Shown piece by piece: positions 31,737-40,792 of a stretch of 64,000 nt of DNA; positions within the stretch are counted from its first letter, which is position 1, and each line of letters begins with the position of its first letter. Both the position numbers and the translations under genes were made by a program. The DNA lies in NCBI GenBank assembly GCA_900316005.1, contig ONBH01000003.1, forward strand, positions 62,001 to 126,000. Direction: 5' to 3'. Source of the DNA: an uncultured Bacteroidales bacterium. Its GTDB lineage: Bacteria > Bacteroidota > Bacteroidia > Bacteroidales > Paludibacteraceae. A model generated the notes under the pieces. It made no database searches, was not told the origin of the DNA, and saw only the letters and a list, made by a program, of their open reading frames with translations.

Positions 31737-34700
31737 TTATCGCGCTTGCTTGCCGACGGCGTCGTATAAGTGACCGTCACGCAAGATGTACAGGTTGCCG
31801 TTCAGCAGGATCTTCTGCACACCATTTTCACCATTGAGCAATTCACCATTCTCCACTCCCGTCGGCATCTGATTCGGCTGTACTACCAGCAGGAGTCCGT
31901 AGCCAGTCGTCGTGCCGCGCGTGAGGTCGAGTTCGTAGTCACCCAACGAGAGGTTCCAAACGATTGCACCATTGTAGGTCACGTAGAGCGTAGCGCCTTC
32001 TACCTGCTGAGCAGAAATCGAATAGGTTCCAGCTGCGGGAGCGAAGAGGTTAAGCTGATAGGTCGCCTGATTGTCAACCAACGGAGCATATTCAACGGCC
32101 AATTGAACGCCGTAGTTACTACTGCTGATTTGAGCAACCTTGGCAGTTCCCATCGACATCTTCGCCAAGTCTTTGGTAATCTGGTACGAATTCAAGGCAT
32201 CTTCCGAAGCAGCCACGAACAGCTGATCTTTGTATGTCTCGTTTCCGAACGATACGCAGATACGCTCAATTGTCTGACCATTTACGCGAGCAGGAGCCAA
32301 GATATTCTCTGTAGCATCACTTCCGTCATCAAATGACATACTTGCAGTAGCACCGGCTTGGATAAAGAACGGTGAACCTACCGTGAAGGTAAACGTATTT
32401 GCACTCTTAATAACAAAGGCGTTTGTACTGTGGTTATAAACGTACATATCGCTATGATAATAGGAGCTACTTTGAGCCTTCACGTATTGTACGGTCGGGT
32501 TACCTACTCCATTCCAACCAGAGTTAGATGCATCTACTCCTGTAGAGGTTTCAAATTTGTTAAAGCCTACAGTAGCATCAACACGGTTACAATTATAGCC
32601 ACCGGGCTGAGCCTCCATCTTGAAGCGAATCGTGTTGTGAGCGCATACATTGTTCTCGTCAGCATAGAGACTGATGAGGTAGAACACACCCGGAGTCAAC
32701 GTCCCGTTGAAACGTTTCCAGCCATAGTTACCCGTAGCACGAATGTCGCCGTGATAGCTATAGAGTACATAGTCAATACCGTCATACAACTTAACATTAG
32801 AGGTTGTATAGATACCCGTCGAAGAGTTAACCGGGAACGGAACGCAGAATGCGTAGTAGCCATAAGAAGCCGTGCCCGAAGGATCAAGCGTATAGTCGAA
32901 GTAAGCCTCACCAGTGACGCGCAGGTTCTTAGCATTATTAACATCAATTATTACTTGACCTGAACTATTGCCTTCATTAGTAGTCTTGCTTGCAGCGATT
33001 TGGAAGACATCGGCTTCCACATTCTCATTCAATGTTACCTTACCGCCATCTTCTACAACAAGGCTTTCTGTCGTGGTGGTAGCGTTTACTTCCATCTCTG
33101 CACCATTCTTAATGGTAACTTGACCCAGAGGCTTGGTAGCATCATTTGCGGTGAATGTACCGCCTTCTATAACGATATCCGCATACGCATCAACTGCAGT
33201 CATATCGGCATTAGCAGCAGGTTTTACAGTCTTTGAATAAATCGCAATCGCATTTTGAGACGGAGTTCCTTCATTAGCATAGCAAGAGAAGAGACCATCA
33301 CTACTACTATTATATCGAATTAATTTTCTACTATTAGTACCTTGAGCAAGAATTGTAGCCTCACCATTAGTAATCGAAATAGTCCATTCGGAGTTGCCAT
33401 TCTCGTCTAAGTCATTCTTTTCTTTCAGGTAGTTGCTGCTCGAAGAAGCTGCATAAAGATACTTGCCTCCGGTAGTCTTAAGAGCATAAGTATTAGCACC
33501 TATAGCCTCCAATGTCAAAACACAAGTACCTTCACCGGGAGTCAATACATCACTACTCAACGTGCTTGCTACAGCGTAACGATTATTACCTTTATCTTTA
33601 CCCATCGTAGTGAAAGAAGTACTCGAAGAATACTCTGCGATAATGATACGCTCTCCATCCTCCAAGTTAGCTGCATTAGTTACACGTCTCCAGGAACCAT
33701 TCACATTGTCCGAAACTTCTTTTACTACCAGCGTGTACGAAGCCGAACCGGCGTAATAACTCTCACTCTCTTCCGAACTTGCAGTTACTTTAACTGTTCC
33801 GGCTGTTCCGGTAAGCGTAAGAGCGCCACTGGCTGCATCTACTGTCGCTACCGAATTGTTGTTGCCTGCGTAAGTAACTGCCAAATCATGCGGGTTCGTA
33901 AGAGAAGGAGCTACGAACTCTTCTCCTACAGTAATTTCATAATTCTTAGTCTCATAGTTCAAACCAGCTGCTTGTTTCGGCACATTACCGTTCGGAGTAT
34001 AGATTACAACTATTTGCGTCATACGAACTTGAGCAGATGCTGCAAGAGTAACCGTTTCAGAGGAACCCGTCCAAACACCGCTAGTACTATTCACATCAGC
34101 GTAACTGTAGCCTTCTGCGGAGAAACAAGAAGCATTGTATTTATTATCGTCTCGTTCTTTAGTTGTCAACTCAACTTTAATAATATCACCAACCTCAGAA
34201 GAGATCGTCATCGAACTATTGCCATAACATTGATAGTAACTCGTGTTATTAAATGTACTAGCTGCAATCGATATGCCACCCTTCATCAAAGGTGAACTAT
34301 CACTCATATCCGTTCCGGCAACGAATATCACCTCATTAGCCTCAACCCATTGAGCGACGAATGTTACGGAACCGGCTACGGTATAGGTGGAATTAACCTC
34401 ACGCATTTCCTCTTCAAGTGCAGTTTCCAACTTCCAACCCATAAATATATGGCCCGCGTAGGTAAATCCTTCCGGTTTCGCTGCCAAGTGATATTCACCC
34501 GCCGGTACTTCAGTTACCAGAACTTGTGCCTCGCCGGCATCACCAGCCTTATATGTAATCGTGTAAGCATCAGTCCACTGTGCTACAAAAGTTACATCTC
34601 CGTTAACTGTAAAATCAGAACCGGCTACACGAATATCTTCTTCAGGCATAGTCGATAACTTCCAACCAGCAAATGCGTGGTCTGTATAACTGAATCCTTC

Positions 34701-37700
34701 CGGCTTAGCACTTAATTGAATAGTTGTACCTTCTTCGATATCCGAAACAGTGACATCTTGACCCGTTGCACCAGTACCGACCTGATAGGTTACAGAATAG
34801 TGTTGGAATGCAACCGCTTCCCAACGAATCGTAAGATCACCAATTTGAATAGCTTTATTATTAGAACGAAGACCTACATATTTATAGTTACCCGTTACAG
34901 AAAGGCTCTTGCTGTTGCTTGTCAATGTACCAATCAAAGTTCCTTGAGTATTTTCATTATATAAGTCTGCAGGGCTAGAATAAGCATTATTAGAACCGTA
35001 AACATTTATTGTTCTTTCAGCTGTCATAGATGCTACCGCTACCGAACGCACATAACCTTTGGTCGTTGTCGCTACTATACCGGAGTTATTGTTATCTGAA
35101 CGCACTTGAATATCTGTCACATTCTTTGCAGTATTTCCAGAATATGTAATACCCGATCCAAAAGTGTTCTTCTCCCAGTCACCATACTGGGTGCTTGTAA
35201 CTCCGATATTATCAGCGGTGAAATAATCCTTGTTCGGATCTGTTACATTCAGAACATAGGAAGCCGTAGCAGATTCATAAGCTGATGTTTCTTCCGATGT
35301 AGCAGTAATAGTTACAGAACCTTCTTCTTGCTTAATCGTAACTTCTCCTGTTTCGGCATTGATTTCAGCAATACTACCATCACCGCTAATACTATATGTA
35401 ATATCTACCTCTGCCGATTTACTCAATTCAGGAGCGATAAAAGCATTTCCGATAAATGCACTGTATTCTTCATTCTCGAATGACAATACAGGCACCGTCT
35501 TCTCCGTTACTGTAATTGTAAACGTTGTCGAAGCTGCGGTATAATTAGTTCCCTGAACGATAGAAGCTGTTACAGTAATAGAACCGGTATTTGTGCCTTT
35601 CGTGACTACACCAGCATCGGAGATTGACGCCACATCCTTTGCAATATCCTCTGCGGATATGGTGTAAGTAATTTCCGGAGTCGGCTCCACGTTGCATGTA
35701 ACATTAACTGACTTAGTATCATCCGTCGTCTTCATAGCAACATTAGCTATCGAGAGCGTTGTCTGAGTACCGCTGGCGTAAGAAATGGTTATAGAACCTA
35801 TTTTACAGGTTGCTCCTGCAGTAAAGACCACTTCACTTTCCAAACCGCTCCATGTACCACTCTCATAAGCGCCTTTATTAGCAGTCACATTTATACTACT
35901 ATTAAACACAATTCCAGTCATCAACTTACCATTGGGAACAGAAATTGTCAAAGTACTATTTGTGTAGAATCGGGCAGTATGATCGCTCACATAATATTTC
36001 GGAGCATTTTGTGTATTTCCGGCCTGATCGAATACTATTGACACCGGAGTAGTGTTGACTGTCGTGATATTCACATCCGAATTGCCAAGAGATGACGCAG
36101 TCCATGTAAAATCACTACCTTCAATCCATTGTGCGGTGAAAGCCTTACCTCCGGCCGGCATCACATATTCGGCACCGGCAGCTTTTGTCTCTGTGCCATC
36201 ATTCCAACCGACAAACTTATGGTCAGTATAAGTAAACGCACAAGCAGGCAAATTAAAGTTCTCACCTACATATTTGGTAATATCATCAACAGTTTCGTCA
36301 CCATCTGCATCCCCTTTTGCAAATGTCGCAGTACCTTGTGGTTCTTCAGTGAACGAACCGGTGACAGTTACTGCAAATGCAGGCATTGAAAACGTATTAT
36401 TCGTCACCTCTACCGATTGTTCTTGCTCATATCCATCAATATAAGTAACACTCCAGCCATTAAATGTAAAGTGCTCATTGGTCGGGGTTGCCGTCAAAGT
36501 AACGATATTATTTTCCTCTGTCTGAGTATAGTCCGCCGCTAATGTACCACCCTTCTCCGGTTGATTAATCGTGATGGCATATTTCGTGCCGGCAGGGTTT
36601 GCCTTGAAATAATAAGTTGCATTTTGAGGTGTGTAATAGTCACGAGCAGCAGTAATTGCAATAACTGTATTAGTTACTGTCTCTGTTATGCTTACTGGAG
36701 TAGCAGTTGTTAATGCGTCTCCATTCAGTGTGCTGGTAAAACCGCTAACAGGAGTTATTGTAATCTCTTGTCCGTTAGCAACCATCGTAGGCTCGCTCTC
36801 ATCTGTACTACCTACTTGAGAAAGAGCCGGCAATTCTGCATTTCCGGCAACAATACATGCAGCATCAATCGGAAGAATCTCATCAACAGGATCTGCATTT
36901 TTAGGTTTATAAGAAATCAATATACCCGTTACATCGCAAGCAGTCTTAGTCAACGGAAGAGCTTTATAATTTTCTCCGTCTTTAGTTTTCTCCAATTGGT
37001 CATAGAATCGCAATGTGTTGTTTTCTTTTGACAAGTCAACACTCTTATTGTTATCTAATGCTTGAGCAGTAAAGCTAACACCTTTCAAGGTAACAAGTTT
37101 ACACATATTAGCATTGATGGTCTCAGAAGCTAAAGAACTAATCTCTGCCGGAGACGGTGTGAATGTCGCTGTTTCTGTTGCAGCAATAGTTCCTTCTTTT
37201 CCGGATACAATCTTCATTTCCGGCATATTGCCATAAGTAGCATATTGGGCTTGGAAAAGACCCGTTACTTTATGACCTGCTGTCCAAGAACTATTATTAG
37301 CAAAGAATATACAAATGGCATTACCAGCTGCATCTTGCACATATACGTTCTTTCCATTTACTCCGGTAACAACTACCTCATTCCCGAATTGAACATAAAC
37401 ATCTTCACTCGGTTTAGCTGTCAAAAAGGCAGAAATACTTGTATAAGGAGTGATTTTTGTGAATACCTGTTCAGCAACTGCACTCGCATCGTCTCCTAAA
37501 ATAGCAATTGCCTTCACCGTAGCACCGTTTGTTAAAGCAAACGGCTCACTATATTGTGTGCTACTGCTGTTCGGAGTTTCGCCATTCGTGGTGTAATAAA
37601 TTGCCGCACCAACAGTAGTACAAGCTAATGTTACAGTAGTGGATTCGTAGAAATTATCCTCACCGGAGATTGTCGGTTGGGCAACAGCAATTGCAGCAGC

Positions 37701-38990
37701 CTCATAGAAGACTTTAACTACTTTGATTCGACGATGGCCAGAAGTACCACCCACGTTAAAAGTTACTGATTGAGCACTTCCATTCCATATATTGTTCTCA
37801 TACGAGTCAACATCCGTTGAAATAGTATTTGACCCATCGCCAGAACCAAATTCTAACACAATTTTAGATATCGTAACACCCTCACTACCAGCAACAGTCA
37901 TATGACCACCACCATATACACGAATAGCCGTTCCTGTATCATAATACTTTCCATCGTTACTTCCATCTCCAAAAGAGATTGTGATATTAGCATCTGCATT
38001 GATGGAAGTGTATTGTTGTTGATTAGTGTAACTTTGAGCACTAAAGTCAAAAGTCAAAGTCGGGGTTTCAACTGCGGTAACGTTAAGACCCGTAACATCA
38101 TACCAATCACTTGTTTGTCCGCCAGCTGTTGCACGCACTTGCAACGAAGTTTGCCCTTGCGTTAGTGTATAATCAGCAATTTCAACTGCATCACTCGTCG
38201 AATTTGTTCTTACTTCCCATGTAATATCAGAGGTAATAGCAGCCTGTGATGCATCGCTATAGGTACCTGTTACTACCAAACCCGTAACATCAAACGCGTC
38301 ACCAGCTTCATACGTTGTCTTTGACGGTGTACCGGAAACTGCAATCGAAGAAAGGGTCGGTTGTGATGGGCCACCGGCTTCAACATAATACTCGACCTTA
38401 CTAATAGTAACTAAACCATTGCTTGAACCACTAGCACAATCGAATTCAACTTTATAGTACAAATTTGCGGCCCTATTCGCGGAAGCTATAGTTGCCTCTT
38501 GGGCGCCTGTTGATTTTGCAAAACTACTTTCCTCAGTCCAACTGCTATTATCGGATGAACGATAAAGTTTGATACTATTAACTTTAGAGGCTGTTAAAGC
38601 ATCAATTGTGACAACAACTTTGGTCACAGTTTTGTCAATTTCAGCACTAATAATGGTTGCTACCGAGGCATTATTTTTACGTCCACATTTTACGTAAGTC
38701 CAACCATTGTTATTATTATTAAAATTAGAGAGACTAACTGTAAAGCCATTGTTTGTTGCGCTCCATGTACTTGTGTAATCAGATTTGCCAGCAGAGTTGT
38801 AGTCAGATCCAAACAAAGCGGTTTTGTACACAACATCCGTTCCCCACGCATTTATACTACCGACCAAAAACAGTAGCATGAAAGCAAGGTGTTTGAGCAT
38901 TGAATTCCGACGGCGAGCCGACGGAGAACAAACAGTCAAGGCTGACGTCCTACCAACGTCGTGCCTACAAAAAGTTGTTAAGTGTTTCAT
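31737..38990 (-). CDS. Giant cell-surface protein with Ig-like, chitobiase-type and InlB B-type repeats
   Basis: 2417 residues. The first 30 residues (MKHLTTFCRHDVGRTS...) precede a signal-like segment MLKHLAFMLLFLVGSINAWG. Then come a discoidin-like strand region, a bacterial Ig-like domain (~215-315), a chitobiase C-terminal-type domain (YYTTNGETPNSSSTQYSEP, ~440-515), an OB-like domain, several Big_2-type domains, and at least four InlB B-repeats (FAGWKL...FTVNGDVTFVAQW). The C-terminus KILLNGNLYILRDGHLYDA-VGKQAR resembles that of the right-edge protein and is a probable T9SS sorting end. Adhesion or glycan binding is inferred. ATG 38900 is an alternative start. Confidence 0.75.
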   Translation of the reverse strand: MKHLTTFCRHDVGRTSALTVCSPSARRRNSMLKHLAFMLLFLVGSINAWGTDVVYKTALFGSDYNSAGKSDYTSTWSATNNGFTVSLSNFNNNNNGWTYVKCGRKNNASVATIISAEIDKTVTKVVVTIDALTASKVNSIKLYRSSDNSSWTEESSFAKSTGAQEATIASANRAANLYYKVEFDCASGSSNGLVTISKVEYYVEAGGPSQPTLSSIAVSGTPSKTTYEAGDAFDVTGLVVTGTYSDASQAAITSDITWEVRTNSTSDAVEIADYTLTQGQTSLQVRATAGGQTSDWYDVTGLNVTAVETPTLTFDFSAQSYTNQQQYTSINADANITISFGDGSNDGKYYDTGTAIRVYGGGHMTVAGSEGVTISKIVLEFGSGDGSNTISTDVDSYENNIWNGSAQSVTFNVGGTSGHRRIKVVKVFYEAAAIAVAQPTISGEDNFYESTTVTLACTTVGAAIYYTTNGETPNSSSTQYSEPFALTNGATVKAIAILGDDASAVAEQVFTKITPYTSISAFLTAKPSEDVYVQFGNEVVVTGVNGKNVYVQDAAGNAICIFFANNSSWTAGHKVTGLFQAQYATYGNMPEMKIVSGKEGTIAATETATFTPSPAEISSLASETINANMCKLVTLKGVSFTAQALDNNKSVDLSKENNTLRFYDQLEKTKDGENYKALPLTKTACDVTGILISYKPKNADPVDEILPIDAACIVAGNAELPALSQVGSTDESEPTMVANGQEITITPVSGFTSTLNGDALTTATPVSITETVTNTVIAITAARDYYTPQNATYYFKANPAGTKYAITINQPEKGGTLAADYTQTEENNIVTLTATPTNEHFTFNGWSVTYIDGYEQEQSVEVTNNTFSMPAFAVTVTGSFTEEPQGTATFAKGDADGDETVDDITKYVGENFNLPACAFTYTDHKFVGWNDGTETKAAGAEYVMPAGGKAFTAQWIEGSDFTWTASSLGNSDVNITTVNTTPVSIVFDQAGNTQNAPKYYVSDHTARFYTNSTLTISVPNGKLMTGIVFNSSINVTANKGAYESGTWSGLESEVVFTAGATCKIGSITISYASGTQTTLSIANVAMKTTDDTKSVNVTCNVEPTPEITYTISAEDIAKDVASISDAGVVTKGTNTGSITVTASIVQGTNYTAASTTFTITVTEKTVPVLSFENEEYSAFIGNAFIAPELSKSAEVDITYSISGDGSIAEINAETGEVTIKQEEGSVTITATSEETSAYESATASYVLNVTDPNKDYFTADNIGVTSTQYGDWEKNTFGSGITYSGNTAKNVTDIQVRSDNNNSGIVATTTKGYVRSVAVASMTAERTINVYGSNNAYSSPADLYNENTQGTLIGTLTSNSKSLSVTGNYKYVGLRSNNKAIQIGDLTIRWEAVAFQHYSVTYQVGTGATGQDVTVSDIEEGTTIQLSAKPEGFSYTDHAFAGWKLSTMPEEDIRVAGSDFTVNGDVTFVAQWTDAYTITYKAGDAGEAQVLVTEVPAGEYHLAAKPEGFTYAGHIFMGWKLETALEEEMREVNSTYTVAGSVTFVAQWVEANEVIFVAGTDMSDSSPLMKGGISIAASTFNNTSYYQCYGNSSMTISSEVGDIIKVELTTKERDDNKYNASCFSAEGYSYADVNSTSGVWTGSSETVTLAASAQVRMTQIVVIYTPNGNVPKQAAGLNYETKNYEITVGEEFVAPSLTNPHDLAVTYAGNNNSVATVDAASGALTLTGTAGTVKVTASSEESESYYAGSASYTLVVKEVSDNVNGSWRRVTNAANLEDGERIIIAEYSSSTSFTTMGKDKGNNRYAVASTLSSDVLTPGEGTCVLTLEAIGANTYALKTTGGKYLYAASSSSNYLKEKNDLDENGNSEWTISITNGEATILAQGTNSRKLIRYNSSSDGLFSCYANEGTPSQNAIAIYSKTVKPAANADMTAVDAYADIVIEGGTFTANDATKPLGQVTIKNGAEMEVNATTTTESLVVEDGGKVTLNENVEADVFQIAASKTTNEGNSSGQVIIDVNNAKNLRVTGEAYFDYTLDPSGTASYGYYAFCVPFPVNSSTGIYTTSNVKLYDGIDYVLYSYHGDIRATGNYGWKRFNGTLTPGVFYLISLYADENNVCAHNTIRFKMEAQPGGYNCNRVDATVGFNKFETSTGVDASNSGWNGVGNPTVQYVKAQSSSYYHSDMYVYNHSTNAFVIKSANTFTFTVGSPFFIQAGATASMSFDDGSDATENILAPARVNGQTIERICVSFGNETYKDQLFVAASEDALNSYQITKDLAKMSMGTAKVAQISSSNYGVQLAVEYAPLVDNQATYQLNLFAPAAGTYSISAQQVEGATLYVTYNGAIVWNLSLGDYELDLTRGTTTGYGLLLVVQPNQMPTGVENGELLNGENGVQKILLNGNLYILRDGHLYDAVGKQAR

Positions 38991-39104
38991 AATTTAAATT
39001 AAAATATTTGTTATTATTGTTAATTGCAATATATAGCGTTCTTTGAAAAGTTGTACACATTGTAGTTCTATTTGGATGAAATTTTACTTTTTTTTGCCAA
39101 ATTA

Positions 39105-39136
39105 TTTGCATAATTCATTTTTTTGTAGTACCTTTG
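39105..39136 (+). promoter_or_regulatory. Promoter of the RelE/ParE-like operon
   Basis: -33 TTTG at 39105-39108, -7 TACCTTTG at 39129-39136, 20-bp spacing with a T7 tract in the spacer. Leader about 30 nt. Confidence 0.85.
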
Positions 39137-39173
39137 CAGCGTCAAAGGTAATCAACAAAAATAAATTGCAATT

Positions 39174-39425
39174 ATGGCACAAGAAACGCTCAATAGTCTC
39201 ATAGCTGTCATATTGACGCTATCTCTTCCTGAACAAGAACAAGTAGTGATTCGGCTTCAGGATAACATCAAGCACTTATCCGGTAAGTTCCAACCTACGG
39301 AGGAGCAGCAAGCTCGTCTGCGCCAAGCATATCGTGAAGCACAAGAAGGAAAGTTCATCTCCCAAGAGGCTGCTCACCAAATGATGGAAGAGTTTGAACA
39401 AACTCAATATGCTGTCGCTGTATGA
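39174..39425 (+). CDS. Antitoxin of a RelE/ParE-like pair
   Basis: 83 residues, helical. The N-terminal half (LNSLIAVILTLSLPEQEQVVIRL) looks like a dimerisation part; the C-terminal half is charged and probably binds the toxin. Assigned by position: it precedes the toxin with an ATGA overlap and is preceded by a good promoter. Confidence 0.7.
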   Translation: MAQETLNSLIAVILTLSLPEQEQVVIRLQDNIKHLSGKFQPTEEQQARLRQAYREAQEGKFISQEAAHQMMEEFEQTQYAVAV

Positions 39426-39715
39426 AACCCGTTTGGACCGAGCAAGCGATTCGTGGTTGGCAAGAGGTGGCTTCATATATCCGCCGCGAGTTTGGCCGTC
39501 AGGGATTGAAGTTATTCATACAACGCACGAAGGAAACAGAAGATTTCATTTCGAAGTTTCCACAAGGCAGCGAAATAGCATGGATTGATCCTCTTACGAA
39601 TGTTACCTATCATTGGCGTCCCATATATGGCAGAAGCAAGATGCTGTATTTTGTTCAAGATGGTGTAGTTATTATTGCCGACTTCTGGGATGTAAGAAGT
39701 AATCGTGCCTCGTAG
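39422..39715 (+). CDS. RelE/ParE-family toxin
   Basis: 97 residues. MKPVWTEQAIRGWQEVASYI (start of the fold), FGRQGLKLFI, FPQGSE and YRPIYGRSKMLYF-like core (here HWRPIYGRSKMLYFVQD) followed by VIIADFWDVRSN are typical of the RelE/ParE superfamily. RelE (mRNA cleavage) versus ParE (gyrase) cannot be decided. Complete, coupled to the antitoxin. Confidence 0.85.
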   Translation: MKPVWTEQAIRGWQEVASYIRREFGRQGLKLFIQRTKETEDFISKFPQGSEIAWIDPLTNVTYHWRPIYGRSKMLYFVQDGVVIIADFWDVRSNRAS

Positions 39716-39814
39716 AGGCTAAGAAGTAACCACTAATCCGAAATAGATATTACGTGTGTACCTGATTAAGTTTTAGTCAGGTACTTTTTGTGTACATTAT
39801 GTCAAAGAACATAT

Positions 39815-39850
39815 CATTTACCATTTGGTCATTTACCATGTACCATTTGG
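39815..39850. repeat. CATTTAC/CATTTGG heptamer array
   Basis: Five units (CATTTAC, CATTTGGT, CATTTAC, CATGTAC, CATTTGG) upstream of the truncated surface-protein gene. Confidence 0.85.
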
Positions 39851-39924
39851 GTTAAGGTCAGGTTCCCCAAGGTGGTATGTAATAATTGTACAAACGCACA
39901 AAATATTAACAACAAAATAAAAAA

Positions 39925-39943
39925 CATTATGAAACATTTAAAC
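39925..39943 (+). repeat. Start-codon repeat, direct copy
   Basis: CATTATGAAACATTTAAAC, which contains the ATG of the truncated surface-protein gene. An inverted copy with one mismatch is at 40726-40744, and a shorter match lies at the start of the giant gene (38978-38993). Confidence 0.85.
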
Positions 39944-40678
39944 TTTTTATCAAGTTTGGGCAGTCAGTCTGGAAGTCACAGAGGCGTGACCAAGGCTGTG
40001 ACTGTCGGTTCACCGTCGGTTCACCGTCGGGGGGCAATGTTAAAGTCCCTGTTTCTCGCTCTGTTGCTTTTGGTTGCAGGAGTGGGACAGATTTGGGGTT
40101 ACGCAATCACTTTTAGCAAAGGGAGCGGTGATGGCACAGCTGCATCCACATCTACTTCTTGTAGCACGATTTGTTCAGATGGTTCCTCGTATTTGTCAGG
40201 CGATTTGGTAATAGCTACGAAGGTGTATTATAATGGTAGCGGCGGAGTAAAATTAGGAACTTCTAGTGCTGCCGGAACTATTAAAATGAATCTTGCATCG
40301 GCTGTTACCCCAACATCAATTGTAGTTAGTGCAAAATTATATAATTCATCCAAAGCAGCCACATTGAAAGTAAATGGCAGTGCTACTAAAAATGTTACTG
40401 CAGATTATTCAAATCTCTCATTTGATATAACTTCCGAAATAAGTTATATTGAACTAGTAGGTTCTAAGTATTGCTGGATTGAATCTATTACTGTAAATAC
40501 TGGCTCACAAAATCCGACCCTTTCTTTTGCTCCTTTTCTTCCTGACCCCATCGGGTCGATTCCGATACTTTCTCGAGCCATTCTCGCATCATCCTACACC
40601 CTATATATACTACGTATATATCCCGTGATTTTGGAATCCTCTATTTTTTATCCATTTTTGCCCTATAATGGTTTTTGA
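39929..40678 (+). pseudogene. Truncated surface-protein gene, paralogue of the 2417-aa protein N-terminus
   Basis: 249 codons. The first ~50 residues (MKHLNF..., then VTVGSPSVHRRGAMLKSLFL and a signal peptide ending in QIWG) parallel the N-terminus of the giant protein, including an ATG before the signal core. A strand-rich region follows to SITVNTGSQNPTLSF near residue 196. After that the sequence (APFLPDPIGSIPILSRAI...) no longer looks like a surface protein and ends at a stop, so the 3' part has been lost or replaced. Could still make a short secreted peptide. Confidence 0.65.
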
Positions 40679-40725
40679 GCTTTTTTTGGACCATTTTTGG
40701 CCATTTTGAACTAATCTACCCCTTC

Positions 40726-40744
40726 GTTTAAGTGTTTCATAATG
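40726..40744 (-). repeat. Start-codon repeat, inverted copy
   Basis: On the minus strand CATTATGAAACACTTAAAC, 18/19 identical to 39925-39943. The ATG at 40740 opens a 9-codon frame (MKHLNEGVD) ending in TAG at 40711, so it is a dead or decapitated gene start facing the truncated gene. Confidence 0.8.
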
Positions 40745-40792
40745 TCAATGTCCGTTTCTTATCGTTTTTATCGTGCTGATAAGAGGGCACTT

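Noticed and set aside
39929..40744. Confirmed phase-variable invertible gene
   Set aside because: The inverted repeats are short and no invertase is in the window; kept as a hypothesis only.
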